Positions 1-8,467 of a stretch of DNA of 26,899 nt are shown piece after piece. Both the position numbers and the translations under genes were made by a program. Under the pieces are notes generated by a model, which made no database searches, was not told where the DNA came from, and saw only the letters and a list, made by a program, of their open reading frames with translations. Position 1 is the stretch's first letter, and each line of letters starts with the position of its first letter. This DNA is from a virus. The stretch is taken from positions 1 through 26,899 of IMG/VR virus record IMGVR_UViG_3300050821_016722. One strand, 5' to 3'.

Positions 1-2478
1 AACGCTCGCCGACATGAAAGCGTTGCCTTCGATCCCTGTGCCCCACACCGACCAGAATGGTTCAGGCGACTGGAAGGAGGGTTGTTGGACGAACGGCTCA
101 GTGACATTGCCCGGCACGATTGGTTCGACGCTACCGGCGAACTTGCCGAAACCGATGCCCGACACGGCAAATTCCAGATTGGCGCTGATGCCGACCGACC
201 CGACCGAATTATCCTGGGCCTGGAGCCAGATACGATAGCCAGCTTTCTCAACGAAGACGCGGTCGGTTCCATAGACCTTGGTGTCGATGCGCTTTTGAAG
301 AGTCAATGACGGCGAAGCAAAAAGCGGAAAGAGCGACGTCCCGTTCGACCCCCACGCCGTATAAGACGAGCCGATCTTCTGGGTCGCAATCGCCGTCAGC
401 GGCACGCCCTGGCTGGCGATCGTCCAATCCTTCTCATTCCAGACGATCATGACGTTGCGCAAGACCTCGGTGTCGGGATCGAGCACCGTCATCAGCAGGA
501 GATAGTGCTTGACGTTGTAGATCGTCGCGACGGCCGAGGTCGGCGTCAGCGCGCCTGCGGTCGGCGGGAAAACCGCGTTGGTGAAAAGCTGATCGAGCTT
601 CTGGGATATTTTCGTCGCCGCGCCGCCGTAGAGACCGAAGACGCCGGTCTGGTTGGCCATGATCGTCGAGCGCCCAAAGTCCTGGAGAGCGTCGCGCCAG
701 GCAAGGCCCGCCTGCGGATCGACGTTCTGATAGTTGAACGACGTGTCGGGCGGCGTGCCGGTCGTCTGGACGTTCGAAGCGACGCTGACCGAACCGTCGC
801 CGAAGAAATAAAGATAGCCTGAGGATTGGCGGACGTTCTCGTATTGCGTCTGCAGGAAGCTGTCGGTCGAGACCGAGGAGCCGCCGCCGTCCGACCCCGC
901 GAAATCCCAAAAATCCTCCGGTGCACAATAGTTGTAGATCGTGCCGGGCGGCGTCGTGTTGAGCGGCGTCGTCGCCGGATTCATGATCCACACCCGCGAC
1001 AGATAGGTCTCCATCGCCGAACCGCTGATGCCGAACGGCATGATCGCGAAAGTCGCCCCAGCCGCATTGTTCGCGCCGGGCTCGACGATCACCGACGGCG
1101 CGTTGGTGTAGAAATTGCCGGAGTTGCTGACCGTCACCGAGGCGATCGAGGTCGGCACAAGAACCGCGACCGCCGCGGCGCCGGATCCCCCGCCCGTATG
1201 GCTCGAATCGAAGCTGATCGCCGGCAAGCTGGTGATGCCGGAGCCGCCGCTCGCCAGATTGACCTGAACGACGGCCCCGTTGGCGACGATCGCCGTCGCC
1301 GTGATGCCAGTCGCGCCGATCGTGACGACAGGCGGACTGTTGTAACCTTCGCCGCCCGCCGTCACATTGACATAGGCCAGCGCTGTCGGCGTCATGTTCG
1401 CGACCGCTACGGCGCCCGATCCGCCGCCGCCCTCGATCTCCAGCAACGGCACCGAAGTGAAGCCAGTGCCGCCGTTGACGACGGTGATCGCCGTGACGCC
1501 ATGAGCGTTGAGAAAGGCCTGCGCCGTCGCGCCGGTCCCAGCGCCGCTGATCGAAACAGTCGGCGCGCTGGTGTAGCCGGAACCGGGACTGGTGACGGTG
1601 ATCGCCGTGACGACGCCGCCGGACACGGTCGCAGTCGCCGCCGCGCCGCTGCCTCCGCCGCCGGAAAAGCCGATCGTCGGCGCAGACGAATAGCCGGAGC
1701 CGCCGGCCGTGACATTGACGCCGGCGACACCGCCCGCGCCGATCGCAGCGGTAAGAATAGCGCCGGTATCGGAGCCGCCACCGGAGAACTGGCCCTGGAC
1801 CACGTCGCCGGGGCTGTAACCGGAACCTGGATTGGTGATCTCTATATTGACGACAGAGCCGGCGTTGATGATGGCCGTCGCCGCGGCGCCTGTGCCGGTG
1901 CCGCCGACCAGCGTCACCGCCGGCGTGACGGAATAATTGACGCCGCCAGAGAGGATGACCGGATTATTCTGCGTCGTCGGCGCGAGCGTGCCGGACGTAT
2001 AGAGAAGCGCGCCGTCCCAGACCCAATAGTCGTTCTTGGTGTTGCGGTTCGAGATCAGGAGGAACTGCGCGCCCCATTGCCGCGCGTATGGCAGAAACCC
2101 GCTCGATGAAAGATAGAAGGTCCCAGCGCCGGCGATCGACGTCTGGGCAAGATTGCTCAACTGAAGCTGGAGACCCGATCCATCGGAAAGAACGATGAAA
2201 GCGTAGTACGTCGAGACCAGCGTGTAGAACGTGTAATAGACGATCGTCTTGCCGGTCGGCGCCGTATAGGCTGCTGCGCCGGCGTCCCAAAGCGTTCTTA
2301 AATTGCCGTCGCCGAGCCGGACAAAATTCTCCAGCCAGAGAAACTCGGTGTCCTGCATCGCCGGCGGCGACGCCTGGACGTTCATACCGGCGAACGGAAA
2401 TGGAGAATAATATTTGAGACCTGGCGGCAGACCGAGTTGCTGCTGGGCCTTGGCCGAAACTTGCCCGCGATCAGCCAA
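1..2478 (-). CDS. Large virion protein, candidate tail hub/nozzle, 3' end outside window
   Basis: An open frame of 826 codons runs off the left edge. I place the start at TTG 2478 because AAGGAG lies 7 nt upstream and the codon overlaps the upstream stop. The N-terminal part (about residues 28-170, with [19 protein letters not shown] and NDYWVWDG) resembles beta-propeller-like packaged-DNA stabilisation or tail-nozzle proteins of podoviruses. This is an inference from pattern and gene order. Residues about 178-460 hold roughly eight Gly-rich repeats of the type [12 protein letters not shown], a block shared with the proteins at 3701-4786 and 4799-5893. The propeller-like character returns after the repeats. 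It would act at the portal-proximal end of the tail. Alternative: a tail fibre or other minor virion protein. Confidence 0.6.
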   Translation of the reverse strand, partial: MADRGQVSAKAQQQLGLPPGLKYYSPFPFAGMNVQASPPAMQDTEFLWLENFVRLGDGNLRTLWDAGAAAYTAPTGKTIVYYTFYTLVSTYYAFIVLSDGSGLQLQLSNLAQTSIAGAGTFYLSSSGFLPYARQWGAQFLLISNRNTKNDYWVWDGALLYTSGTLAPTTQNNPVILSGGVNYSVTPAVTLVGGTGTGAAATAIINAGSVVNIEITNPGSGYSPGDVVQGQFSGGGSDTGAILTAAIGAGGVAGVNVTAGGSGYSSAPTIGFSGGGGSGAAATATVSGGVVTAITVTSPGSGYTSAPTVSISGAGTGATAQAFLNAHGVTAITVVNGGTGFTSVPLLEIEGGGGSGAVAVANMTPTALAYVNVTAGGEGYNSPPVVTIGATGITATAIVANGAVVQVNLASGGSGITSLPAISFDSSHTGGGSGAAAVAVLVPTSIASVTVSNSGNFYTNAPSVIVEPGANNAAGATFAIMPFGISGSAMETYLSRVWIMNPATTPLNTTPPGTIYNYCAPEDFWDFAGSDGGGSSVSTDSFLQTQYENVRQSSGYLYFFGDGSVSVASNVQTTGTPPDTSFNYQNVDPQAGLAWRDALQDFGRSTIMANQTGVFGLYGGAATKISQKLDQLFTNAVFPPTAGALTPTSAVATIYNVKHYLLLMTVLDPDTEVLRNVMIVWNEKDWTIASQGVPLTAIATQKIGSSYTAWGSNGTSLFPLFASPSLTLQKRIDTKVYGTDRVFVEKAGYRIWLQAQDNSVGSVGISANLEFAVSGIGFGKFAGSVEPIVPGNVTEPFVQQPSFQSPEPFWSVWGTGIEGNAFMSASV

Positions 2479-2701
2479 CGATCCGCTCCTTTACCTCCTC
2501 CACGGCCTGGAGATGACCAGCGACGGTGCGGACAGCGGAATCGGCCGCCTGCATGTGATGGCGCGGCTCGGCGAGCTGGATCAGCGTCTCGAGGATCAGC
2601 TTGAGGCTCGCCGACCGGACTTGCGTGAACTCGCGCGCATCGACATCGCCGAGCATGACGCGGGCAAGCGAAGCAACGGAGGCGTTATGATCGTGGATCA
2701 T
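2471..2701 (-). CDS. Small phage protein of unknown function
   Basis: This 76-residue protein starts [19 protein letters not shown] and ends ...[14 protein letters not shown] at 2710 is an alternative start. It is mostly helical in character, with a Leu-rich middle ([15 protein letters not shown]). It lies between the adaptor candidate and the giant tail protein, and its TGA overlaps the TTG of the latter, so translation is probably coupled. The ribosome-binding site of the next gene (AAGGAG) lies inside its last codons. Its start lies inside the small gene at 2685-2807. I do not recognise the family; position suggests a small structural or assembly factor. Confidence 0.6.
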   Translation of the reverse strand: MIHDHNASVASLARVMLGDVDAREFTQVRSASLKLILETLIQLAEPRHHMQAADSAVRTVAGHLQAVEEVKERIVG

Positions 2702-2807
2702 GCCAACCAAAGACGATCTGCGTATAGCCGAACATAGCTCGTTTCAGCGTTACAGTGAATTTAACGGGAAAAGGAACAAGCAGACGTTTGGACAGAGCAA
2801 TCAACAT
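2685..2807 (-). CDS. Small 40-residue phage protein
   Basis: An ORF of 40 codons starts at ATG 2807 behind a very good ribosome-binding site (GAGGAGAAAACT then ATG) that begins right after the TAG of the adaptor gene. The product starts MLIALSKRLLVPFPVKFTV and ends ...GWHDPRS. It is basic and moderately hydrophobic with no convincing transmembrane span. It ends in TAA and overlaps the start of the next gene by 17 nt. The strong start signal and tight fit in the operon are the evidence that it is real. No function recognised. Confidence 0.5.
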   Translation of the reverse strand: MLIALSKRLLVPFPVKFTVTLKRAMFGYTQIVFGWHDPRS

Positions 2808-2818
2808 AGTTTTCTCCT

Positions 2819-3622
2819 CTAGTAGCCCGCCCCATAGTACGAACTGACCTTGCCGCCGTCGACCGCGACCCGCGTCAGACCGCACGTATCAGCGAACATG
2901 TTCTCATAGACCTGAGCGTCAGCGTAGCGCCGGGACGCCATATAACACAAAGACGCCGCTTTGAACTTGATCGCCTCGCGAAAGCCTTTCGGCACCGCCT
3001 CGGGGTCGCTGTCTAAATAGAGCGGGATCGGCAAGGCCTGGCAGTCGAGCTCGATCTCGCCATAGGTCGAAGGAACCGGAAACATCCATATCTCGCCCTG
3101 CGGCCCGTCGTTATAGACGCTCCACACGGCGGGATAGGTCGTGTTCAACACGGCGTAGGCCCGGCAATAGGCCTGAAAATCGTCCCACGGGATATAGTCA
3201 AGCGCGGGCCGGTCGACGCCGCCCCAGTTAACCGCCAGAGAGATCGAGTCGATCACGCAGTCGCAACCGGCATATTCCTGGCGAAGAAAGAGATTGAAGA
3301 ACCCTTCGTAAGGATAGCGCTCGACATTCGGGATCGTCTGGCAGGCGTTCAACTGGGCGCCGGTCACGGTCAGTTGGTTCGACAGCGGCGCAGGCGAACC
3401 GGGGATCATGCCGGGCTGCATCGCGCCGGGGATCGCCATGCCGGGCTGCGAGGACGCCCCGAACGCCGATTGGCCGGTGATCAGACGACGAACGCAAGGC
3501 GTACGCTTGGCAAGATTTCGCCGCGACTCATTGATCCATACGGTCATCTGGTTCTGCGACGTGAACGTGAAATTCAAGTCGTTGAGCAGCGCCGACGTGT
3601 CCCTGAGATACGTGCTGAGCAC
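2819..3622 (-). CDS. Head-tail adaptor/connector candidate
   Basis: 267 residues. Start GTG 3622 has AAGGAG about 11 nt upstream. The N-terminus (LRDTSALLNDLNFTFTSQNQM, then WINESRRNLAKRT) matches the helical opening common in podoviral head-tail adaptors (P22 gp4-like or T7 gp11-like), where a helix packs against the portal. Residues about 50-75 are a Gly/Pro/Met-rich linker; the remainder contains DYIPWDDFQAYCRAY and a C-terminal part rich in Tyr and Ala. It lies downstream of a terminator-like hairpin and upstream of the tail-hub candidate, the expected place for an adaptor. The stop is TAG, five codons ahead of an in-frame TGA. Family assignment is by pattern only. Confidence 0.55.
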   Translation of the reverse strand: MLSTYLRDTSALLNDLNFTFTSQNQMTVWINESRRNLAKRTPCVRRLITGQSAFGASSQPGMAIPGAMQPGMIPGSPAPLSNQLTVTGAQLNACQTIPNVERYPYEGFFNLFLRQEYAGCDCVIDSISLAVNWGGVDRPALDYIPWDDFQAYCRAYAVLNTTYPAVWSVYNDGPQGEIWMFPVPSTYGEIELDCQALPIPLYLDSDPEAVPKGFREAIKFKAASLCYMASRRYADAQVYENMFADTCGLTRVAVDGGKVSSYYGAGY

Positions 3623-3640
3623 CGCGCCCGGCTCCTTAAG

Positions 3641-3674
3641 TTAAAAGACCCGCGCCCGGCGAACCAAGCGCGGG
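3641..3674 (-). terminator. Rho-independent terminator candidate after the paralogous virion genes
   Basis: On the minus strand CCCGCGC pairs with GCGCGGG (7 bp, 12-nt loop) and is followed by TCTTTTAACTT. It lies between the stop at 3701 and the GTG start at 3622. It could partly separate high-level capsid/decoration transcription from the adaptor and tail genes. Confidence 0.6.
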
Positions 3675-3700
3675 CCAAAGCCCGATCCAAGGGAGGGAGG

Positions 3701-4786
3701 TCAGATCGGGAGAATTTCGATCGTGTCGGTCGTCCCGCCCATGGTGAAAGTCAGCGACGCCGCGCCGGTCGGCGGCGTATTATAGGTCATCATCTGATCA
3801 GGCGCCGCGGTAAAAATGCCGCCGTCGAGAACCGTCTGGCCTGTCGCCGTGATCGCGCCGGCCGACAAAGCCGCGATGATCGACGCCGGGCGCGTCTTCA
3901 CCATGCCGGTCTGCGTATCAGGATTCGTATAGGCCGTCGAAGTCCCCGTGAACTTGATATCGAACGGCGAGACGAGAACAATGCCGGAGAAACCCGATCC
4001 GCCCGAAGTCACGGCATAGGCCGTGCAGGTCCAGCACATGATTGCGGTCGCCGCGGCCGAGGACCCGCCGCCACCCGCGAAAGTCAGGGTCGGAACGGCA
4101 GTCTGGCCGCCGATTCCGTGATCGACGCAAACGACGCCGGTCACGGTCTGAGCGCCGGTCAGGGTCGCCGTCGCAATAGCGCCCAAGCCGACGCCGATGC
4201 CGTTCAGCCCCTCGCGCGGATCGTTGAGCAGTTGGATCGTCGGCGGCGTGACATAGCCTGCGCCCTGGTTCGAAACCGTGATCATCGACACCGCGCCGGC
4301 CGAGATCGTGCAATAGCCCGACGCCGGGATGCCGCCGACAGGCGGATAGGAGAAGACGACGATCGGCGGGTAGGTGTAGTTCGAGCCGCCCGCGTTGACC
4401 GTGACGGACGTCGAAACGGCGCCGCCGACGATCGCGCGCCAGACCGAGGAACCGGCGCCCGCGGTAACGGTCGGCACGGATGTGTAACCCGTGCCGGCGG
4501 TTGTCACCAGTGCGCCGACGGCGCAGCCGGTCTGGTTGGCGACGCGGAAATTCTGGCCGTCCGAGATAACGACCATCGGATCGGCGTAAGGCGACGAGCC
4601 GCCGATATCGAGCCAGATGCCGGTGATCGGATCGCGCTGCTGGATAGCCGAATAACGCCCCGGCTTGATCCACCAGGCCTGCTCAGGCCCTGGGATCGTC
4701 CAGGTCCCGCCGGACGGAAGCTTGATCCGCTGCGACGTCAAGCCGCCAATGCTGGCCGAGAGACGAGGACTGGTGAGAAGACCCAT
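3701..4786 (-). CDS. Gly-rich virion protein, paralogue B
   Basis: 361 residues from ATG 4786, with GAGGAACAA just upstream. The protein is rich in Gly, Ala, Thr and Ser and carries repeats of the form GTGYTSVPTVTAG, GAGYVTPPTIQL and GSGFSG. It aligns by eye over most of its length with the neighbouring product of 4799-5893 (shared NQTGCAVGAL, SSxWRAIxGGAVST, GGGGSSAAATxIMCW and MVKTR/LVKTR segments), so the two arose by tandem duplication. The C-terminus reads LTFTMGGTTDTIEILPI. Position directly after the major capsid gene suggests a capsid decoration or minor head protein; this is inference. The stop is TGA, followed by the terminator at 3641-3674. Confidence 0.75.
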   Translation of the reverse strand: MGLLTSPRLSASIGGLTSQRIKLPSGGTWTIPGPEQAWWIKPGRYSAIQQRDPITGIWLDIGGSSPYADPMVVISDGQNFRVANQTGCAVGALVTTAGTGYTSVPTVTAGAGSSVWRAIVGGAVSTSVTVNAGGSNYTYPPIVVFSYPPVGGIPASGYCTISAGAVSMITVSNQGAGYVTPPTIQLLNDPREGLNGIGVGLGAIATATLTGAQTVTGVVCVDHGIGGQTAVPTLTFAGGGGSSAAATAIMCWTCTAYAVTSGGSGFSGIVLVSPFDIKFTGTSTAYTNPDTQTGMVKTRPASIIAALSAGAITATGQTVLDGGIFTAAPDQMMTYNTPPTGAASLTFTMGGTTDTIEILPI

Positions 4787-4798
4787 TTGTTCCTCGAA

Positions 4799-5893
4799 TC
4801 AGACGACCAGAATCTCGCTCACGTCGGTATAGCCGCCCATCGTGAAGGTGATCGTGGTCGTGGCGGTGATCAAGGCGCCGTTAGTCGTGACCAGGGGCGT
4901 CGGGACCGACGTATAGATGCCGCCGTCATAGAAGACCGCGCCGGACGAAGCCGGAATGGAGCCGCTGCCGGCCGGCATCAGGATATTGGCGAGACGAGTC
5001 TTGACGAGATTTCGCTGCGTCGTGACATTGGTATAGGCCGGGCTGGTCGTCGGGAAAGCGTCGAGCCCGGAAAGGAGCGACGGTCCCGTGAAGCCGGTGC
5101 CGCTCGTCGGCGTGAAACCGGTGATCGACCAGCACATGATCGTCGTCGCCGCGGCCGAGGAGCCGCCGCCGCCCGTGAAAGAGAGGGTCGGCAAGGCCGT
5201 CAGCGACGTGCCGTGGTCAATGCAGATCAGGCCCGTCAAGGTCTGCGAGCCGGTCAGCGAGCAGACCGCGGAAGCGCCGGTTCCGTAAGTAACGGCGGTC
5301 GGACCCGCGTTGAGCGTCTCGCGATAGTCGTTGATGAAGGTAACGGTCGGCGGCGACGTATAGCCGGCGCCCTGGTCGATGATCGTCACGGTCGAGACCG
5401 CGCCGCCCGACAGCGTGCAGGTCGCCGTCGCCTGGATGCCGCCCTGCGGCGGGGCTGAGAGAAGGACGATCGGCGCGTAAGTGTAGCCCGTACCGCCGTT
5501 CGAAACGGTGACGGTCGTCGAAACGGCGCCGCCGATAATGGCGCGCCACTGCGAGGACCCCGCCGAAGCGGCGACAGCTGGAACGGACGTGTAACCGGAG
5601 CCCGCATTGGTGATCAGCGCGCCGACAGCGCAGCCGGTCTGATTGGCGAGCCGCCAGTTGATCCCGTCCTGATTGACATAGTCGGTCGTCGCCGACACAT
5701 CGCCGGCGCCCGGCGTTCGCCAGGCCTGGAGGATCGGATCGAAGAGTTGCAGCGACGTATAACGGCCGGGCTTGCAGCCGAAAGCGCCACCGGTCGGGAG
5801 CTGATAGGTCTCGCCAGGCGCAAGCGCGACTGTGTTGGTGATGAGGCCGCGCCCCGAGGGCTGCTGACCGATACCGCCGAATCCACTAGCCAT
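4799..5893 (-). CDS. Gly-rich virion protein, paralogue A
   Basis: 364 residues from ATG 5893, with GAGGAG 8 nt upstream. It is the tandem paralogue of the product of 3701-4786, from which it is separated by only 12 nt. Gly-rich repeats (GSGYTSVPAVAAS, GTGYTYAPIVLL, GAGYTSPPTVTF) recur at roughly 40-50 residue intervals, suggesting a beta-rich fold with repeated turns. The N-terminus contains LAPGETYQLPTGGAFG, which also corresponds to the paralogue (IKLPSGGTWTIPGPEQ). Being next to the major capsid gene and in duplicate, it is best read as an abundant decoration or minor capsid protein. No enzymatic motif was seen. Confidence 0.75.
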   Translation of the reverse strand: MASGFGGIGQQPSGRGLITNTVALAPGETYQLPTGGAFGCKPGRYTSLQLFDPILQAWRTPGAGDVSATTDYVNQDGINWRLANQTGCAVGALITNAGSGYTSVPAVAASAGSSQWRAIIGGAVSTTVTVSNGGTGYTYAPIVLLSAPPQGGIQATATCTLSGGAVSTVTIIDQGAGYTSPPTVTFINDYRETLNAGPTAVTYGTGASAVCSLTGSQTLTGLICIDHGTSLTALPTLSFTGGGGSSAAATTIMCWSITGFTPTSGTGFTGPSLLSGLDAFPTTSPAYTNVTTQRNLVKTRLANILMPAGSGSIPASSGAVFYDGGIYTSVPTPLVTTNGALITATTTITFTMGGYTDVSEILVV

Positions 5894-5905
5894 AAGTCAA
5901 GCTCC

Positions 5906-6979
5906 TCAGAGGACCGCCGGATTTGTACCTGGAACAAGCGGCCATGCCGAACCGGTTATGCCCGTAACCTGAGCGCCGGACGACGGCTTGGCGCAGACGA
6001 GATCGGCGCAGGAAATCAGGACGCCGATGTCGCTGATCTGACCGATCGGAATCTGGCTCTCGAAACCCGAGAAGGTCATCGGCGCATATTCCGACATGTA
6101 GAGGCCGGTGTAGCGCGAATTGACGATGAAACAGGTCCCGAGCGGACAGAACGGATCGGGGAAAATCGGCGTATCAAGAACGCGGATCGCCCGGAAGCCG
6201 GCGTTGACGACATTGTCCTTGTCGTAGAGCGAACGCGGCGTCGTGGTGAACTGCTCGAGACTCATGAAATCGCTCATGAGCTGCGCCCAATTGGCCGGGT
6301 TCATGACGGCATAGTCAGGCGCTTCGCCGCCGGCCCCGGACTGGACGCGCGCCAGAATTTGGGCGGCGCCGACGCGCGTGGTCATCTGGGCGCCGGTGTT
6401 CGGAATCAACTGACCGGACCAGAACGAACCAGTCGAACGTGAGATGCCGCCGTAGGACGGAACGTTGGCGCCGTCGTCATAGGCCTGGGCGAGAGAATCC
6501 CAGGCCTGCGTGTTGGCGTAATTGTTGTTGTAGAGCGCCTGGGCGTAGGCCTGTTTGATGACCACTGCCGCGTCCGACATGACGGCGCGCAGCTTGGGGA
6601 TGATCACTTCGGACGACTGGACGATCGCCTCCATTCCGAAGAAGCCGATCGGCACCATGCCGAGCTTCAGCGAAAACTGAGCGTTCTGGATGGCGGTCTG
6701 GTCCGTCGGGATCGGAAAATCGCCGGCGAACGAACCCCAGTTGAACGTGACGAACGAAGAGCCCTGAACCGGAACGGTGATCTGCGAGACGCCGCCCCTG
6801 GCCGCCTTGGCGTTACCTAGAAACGCCGACAGTAAAGGATGGCTCTGGTACACCTGGACGTAAACTGACGGTATAACGGCCCTCCTGGTGAGAGCTGCGA
6901 GTTGCGCTCCGAGGGAGCCTGAAGGCGTAATGCCGCTTCCTGTGAGCGTAGTCACTGGCGACGTAGGATAGGCAGCCAT
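5906..6979 (-). CDS. Major capsid protein
   Basis: 357 residues from ATG 6979, with AGGGG 9 nt upstream. The sequence has the composition and layout of an HK97-fold coat protein without an N-terminal protease-cleaved delta domain. It opens with MAAYPTSPVTTLTGSG, then a mixed region with SVYVQVYQSHPLLSAFLG, a central helix (VVIKQAYAQALYNNN), and an A-domain-like region with the YAVMNPANWAQLM segment typical of tailed-phage coat proteins. The separate scaffold candidate directly upstream (6999-7622) supports this reading. It would form the icosahedral shell. Domain borders are inferred; the call rests on sequence style and gene order. Confidence 0.8.
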   Translation of the reverse strand: MAAYPTSPVTTLTGSGITPSGSLGAQLAALTRRAVIPSVYVQVYQSHPLLSAFLGNAKAARGGVSQITVPVQGSSFVTFNWGSFAGDFPIPTDQTAIQNAQFSLKLGMVPIGFFGMEAIVQSSEVIIPKLRAVMSDAAVVIKQAYAQALYNNNYANTQAWDSLAQAYDDGANVPSYGGISRSTGSFWSGQLIPNTGAQMTTRVGAAQILARVQSGAGGEAPDYAVMNPANWAQLMSDFMSLEQFTTTPRSLYDKDNVVNAGFRAIRVLDTPIFPDPFCPLGTCFIVNSRYTGLYMSEYAPMTFSGFESQIPIGQISDIGVLISCADLVCAKPSSGAQVTGITGSAWPLVPGTNPAVL

Positions 6980-6998
6980 GCTTAAAAACCCCTATACG

Positions 6999-7622
6999 TT
7001 ACGCCGCCGCGCCGAAAGTCTCGCGGACGTACTTATCAGGATCGCGGAGCATCTCCCGAACCTCGGAATCGAAGAACTTGCCGGCCGGGTCCTTGTGCAG
7101 AAGAGCCAGCGACTCGTCGCGATCCTTGGAGCCGAACAGGTTCAAATCCTGCGGCATCCAGGTCGGACCCGTAACTTCCTTCGGCGGGGCGCTCTGAACG
7201 ACCCAGGCGCCAGCGGCCTCCGCGTCAAAACTTCCGGTCGCAATCATGCGATCGGTCATCTGTTTGAAACCTTCGTCAGTGAGGCTGTATTTCTTGCGAG
7301 CAACCTCAAGCTGCTGCTCCATCGACGTGTTACGCTGAGCCTCTTCGGTCGCCTTCTTCTCAGCGGCGCGCGACTCACGCTCGGCCTTCAATTCCGCCGA
7401 CAACTCGTCGAGACGAGAGCGCAACGGCGAGATTATCGGCGCGAACGCATCCTCGTCGATCGTGACGTCGGGATAAAGCTCCTTCGCGATCTTCTGGACC
7501 TTAGGCCCGAGCTCCGCATCGTTCCAGAGCTTCTTCTGGAGAATCTCCAGCGCCCTGATCTCGGCTTGCGAGGCTGGGCGCTGGGGCGGGATCGGCGGAG
7601 GCGTTGTCGTAGCGGTCGTCAT
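6999..7622 (-). CDS. Scaffolding protein candidate
   Basis: 207 residues. The ATG at 7622 overlaps the upstream TAA (TAATG), so translation is probably coupled. After a Thr/Pro-rich N-terminus (TTATTTPPPIPPQRP) the protein is strongly helical and charged, with a probable coiled coil around residues 65-115 (LRSRLDELSAELKAERESRA...EEAQRN). A C-terminal segment contains REMLRDPDKYVRETFG. A charged, coiled-coil protein of about 200 residues immediately ahead of the coat gene is the normal layout of phage scaffolds, which nucleate procapsid assembly and then leave. No protease motif is visible. Confidence 0.65.
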   Translation of the reverse strand: MTTATTTPPPIPPQRPASQAEIRALEILQKKLWNDAELGPKVQKIAKELYPDVTIDEDAFAPIISPLRSRLDELSAELKAERESRAAEKKATEEAQRNTSMEQQLEVARKKYSLTDEGFKQMTDRMIATGSFDAEAAGAWVVQSAPPKEVTGPTWMPQDLNLFGSKDRDESLALLHKDPAGKFFDSEVREMLRDPDKYVRETFGAAA

Positions 7623-7825
7623 TATTTACGACCGCTGTTCGAATTCTGGCCCGTCGAGCCGCCAACGTGCTCGATCGACTTCGGCCCGGCGGAAGCGTTC
7701 TGCGGCATGCCGGAGCGGCGCGCGCCGATGCCCATCGTCGGAAACAACGTATAGACCATCATCGACGTATCGCCCTCTTTGGGTACGTCGTTGATATAAG
7801 GCTTGGGGATTCTACCTGTGGACAT
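7622..7825 (-). CDS. Small virion-module protein
   Basis: 67 residues from ATG 7825, behind AAGGAG with a 9-nt gap. The sequence (MSTGRIPKPYINDVPKEGD, then MVYTLFPTMGIG and a Ser/Gly/Asn-rich tail ending SNSGRK) has low complexity at its C-terminus and no motif that I recognise. It is tightly placed between the Gly/Pro-rich protein and the scaffold candidate. Its TAA overlaps the scaffold start. A small assembly or internal head protein is possible. Confidence 0.6.
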   Translation of the reverse strand: MSTGRIPKPYINDVPKEGDTSMMVYTLFPTMGIGARRSGMPQNASAGPKSIEHVGGSTGQNSNSGRK

Positions 7826-7843
7826 GACTGACTACTCCTTCCC

Positions 7844-8233
7844 TCATGCCGCCATCTGCGACGGCGCTGGCGGAGGCGCGCCGCCGCCTTGCGGCATGGC
7901 GGGCGGCGGATTAAGCTTGGCGCTGCGCGCCGCCTCGACAAGTTGCTGGATCACGGCGGAAGGATCGCCTTCGCCGGCGCCGCCCTTGTCAAGGTGCTTG
8001 CCGACATCGGTCAGCGCCTTGAGAACAGCGGTATGAAGATCGGAGCCGAGCGGAAGCTGCGGCAAGGCTTTCTGGAGCGCCTCCATGGCGACCTTCACCG
8101 CGGTCATGCCTTGCTGGAGAGCGCCGGCCATGTGGCCGGGCGCGGCGGCTGGTCCGGTGCCGCCGCCAAGACCGGGCGGCGGAGCGCCGGGCCCGCCGGG
8201 CGGCGGAAGAACCATGCCGGGCGGCAAAGCCAT
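7844..8233 (-). CDS. Pro/Gly-rich small protein of the head module
   Basis: 129 residues. The N-terminus (PPGMVLPPPGGPGAPPPGLG) and C-terminus (NPPPAMPQGGGAPPPAPS) are Pro/Gly low-complexity tails. They flank a helical core at about residues 33-105 (LQQGMTAVKVAMEALQKAL and DPSAVIQQLVEAARSAKL). The ATG overlaps the TGA of the tiny basic ORF upstream (TGATG), which indicates coupling. Proteins of this shape are common between the portal and scaffold genes of alphaproteobacterial phages, but no function is established. It could be a scaffold accessory factor. Confidence 0.65.
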   Translation of the reverse strand: MALPPGMVLPPPGGPGAPPPGLGGGTGPAAAPGHMAGALQQGMTAVKVAMEALQKALPQLPLGSDLHTAVLKALTDVGKHLDKGGAGEGDPSAVIQQLVEAARSAKLNPPPAMPQGGGAPPPAPSQMAA

Positions 8234-8271
8234 CAGCAGCGGCCTTTACGGGACATCTTGCGTTTCTTCAT
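8233..8271 (-). CDS. Tiny basic peptide ORF, 12 residues
   Basis: The ORF encodes MKKRKMSRKGRC and ends in TGA that overlaps the ATG of the next gene (TGATG). GAGGGG lies 3 nt upstream of the ATG, which is close for a ribosome-binding site. Seven of 12 residues are Lys or Arg. It may be a real DNA-binding or packaging peptide, or a leader that couples translation of the 7844-8233 gene. Its size makes the call uncertain. Confidence 0.35.
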   Translation of the reverse strand: MKKRKMSRKGRC

Positions 8272-8291
8272 CGACCCCTCGCTAAGAACAT

Positions 8292-8317
8292 CGGGGCGCC
8301 GCCGGAGCAGCGCCCCG
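8292..8317 (-). other. Strong GC-rich hairpin between the two tiny basic ORFs
   Basis: CGGGGCGC then an 11-bp stem with one mismatch (C8300 opposite A8309) closes on a CGGA tetraloop (plus-strand view). No U-tract follows on the plus strand, and only a weak one (GATGTTCTT) on the minus strand, so it is more likely an mRNA stabiliser or attenuator than a full terminator. Confidence 0.5.
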
Positions 8318-8323
8318 AACGGA

Positions 8324-8371
8324 TCACTTGCGGCCGCGCCGCTTGTGCCTACGGAACCGGATACGTTCCAT
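8324..8371 (-). CDS. Tiny arginine-rich peptide ORF, 15 residues
   Basis: The ORF encodes MERIRFRRHKRRGRK and ends in TGA. Its ATG has an excellent ribosome-binding site (AAAGGAG, 7 nt spacing). Nine of 15 residues are Arg or Lys. It is the first ORF downstream of the leftward promoter at 8431-8460, so it would be translated strongly if real. The composition recalls small DNA-condensing peptides such as the J peptide of microviruses; this is an analogy, not a homology claim. Confidence 0.45.
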   Translation of the reverse strand: MERIRFRRHKRRGRK

Positions 8372-8430
8372 GTGGAGTCTCCTTTGCGAAGCGTCGCGGG
8401 GAGAGACTAGCCTCATCCCGGACAAACATA

Positions 8431-8460
8431 TTGCTACGCTTCAACTATAAGCTATGTCAA
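8431..8460 (-). promoter_or_regulatory. Leftward promoter of the head module
   Basis: On the minus strand TTGACA (8460-8455) is followed after 18 nt by TAGCAA (8436-8431). It lies in an AT-rich gap and points to the head genes. It is back to back with the rightward promoter of the portal gene. Confidence 0.5.
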
Positions 8461-8467
8461 TATACTC

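Noticed and set aside
826-2109. Long plus-strand frame of 427 codons opposite the tail-hub gene
   Set aside because: It is Arg/Asp-rich, the mirror of the minus-strand gene in GC-rich DNA; the minus frame has the repeats, start signal and codon pattern of a real gene.
3374-5458. Plus-strand frame of 694 codons opposite the virion genes
   Set aside because: Arg/Gly/Asp-rich shadow of the repeat-containing paralogues; no start signal and low complexity.
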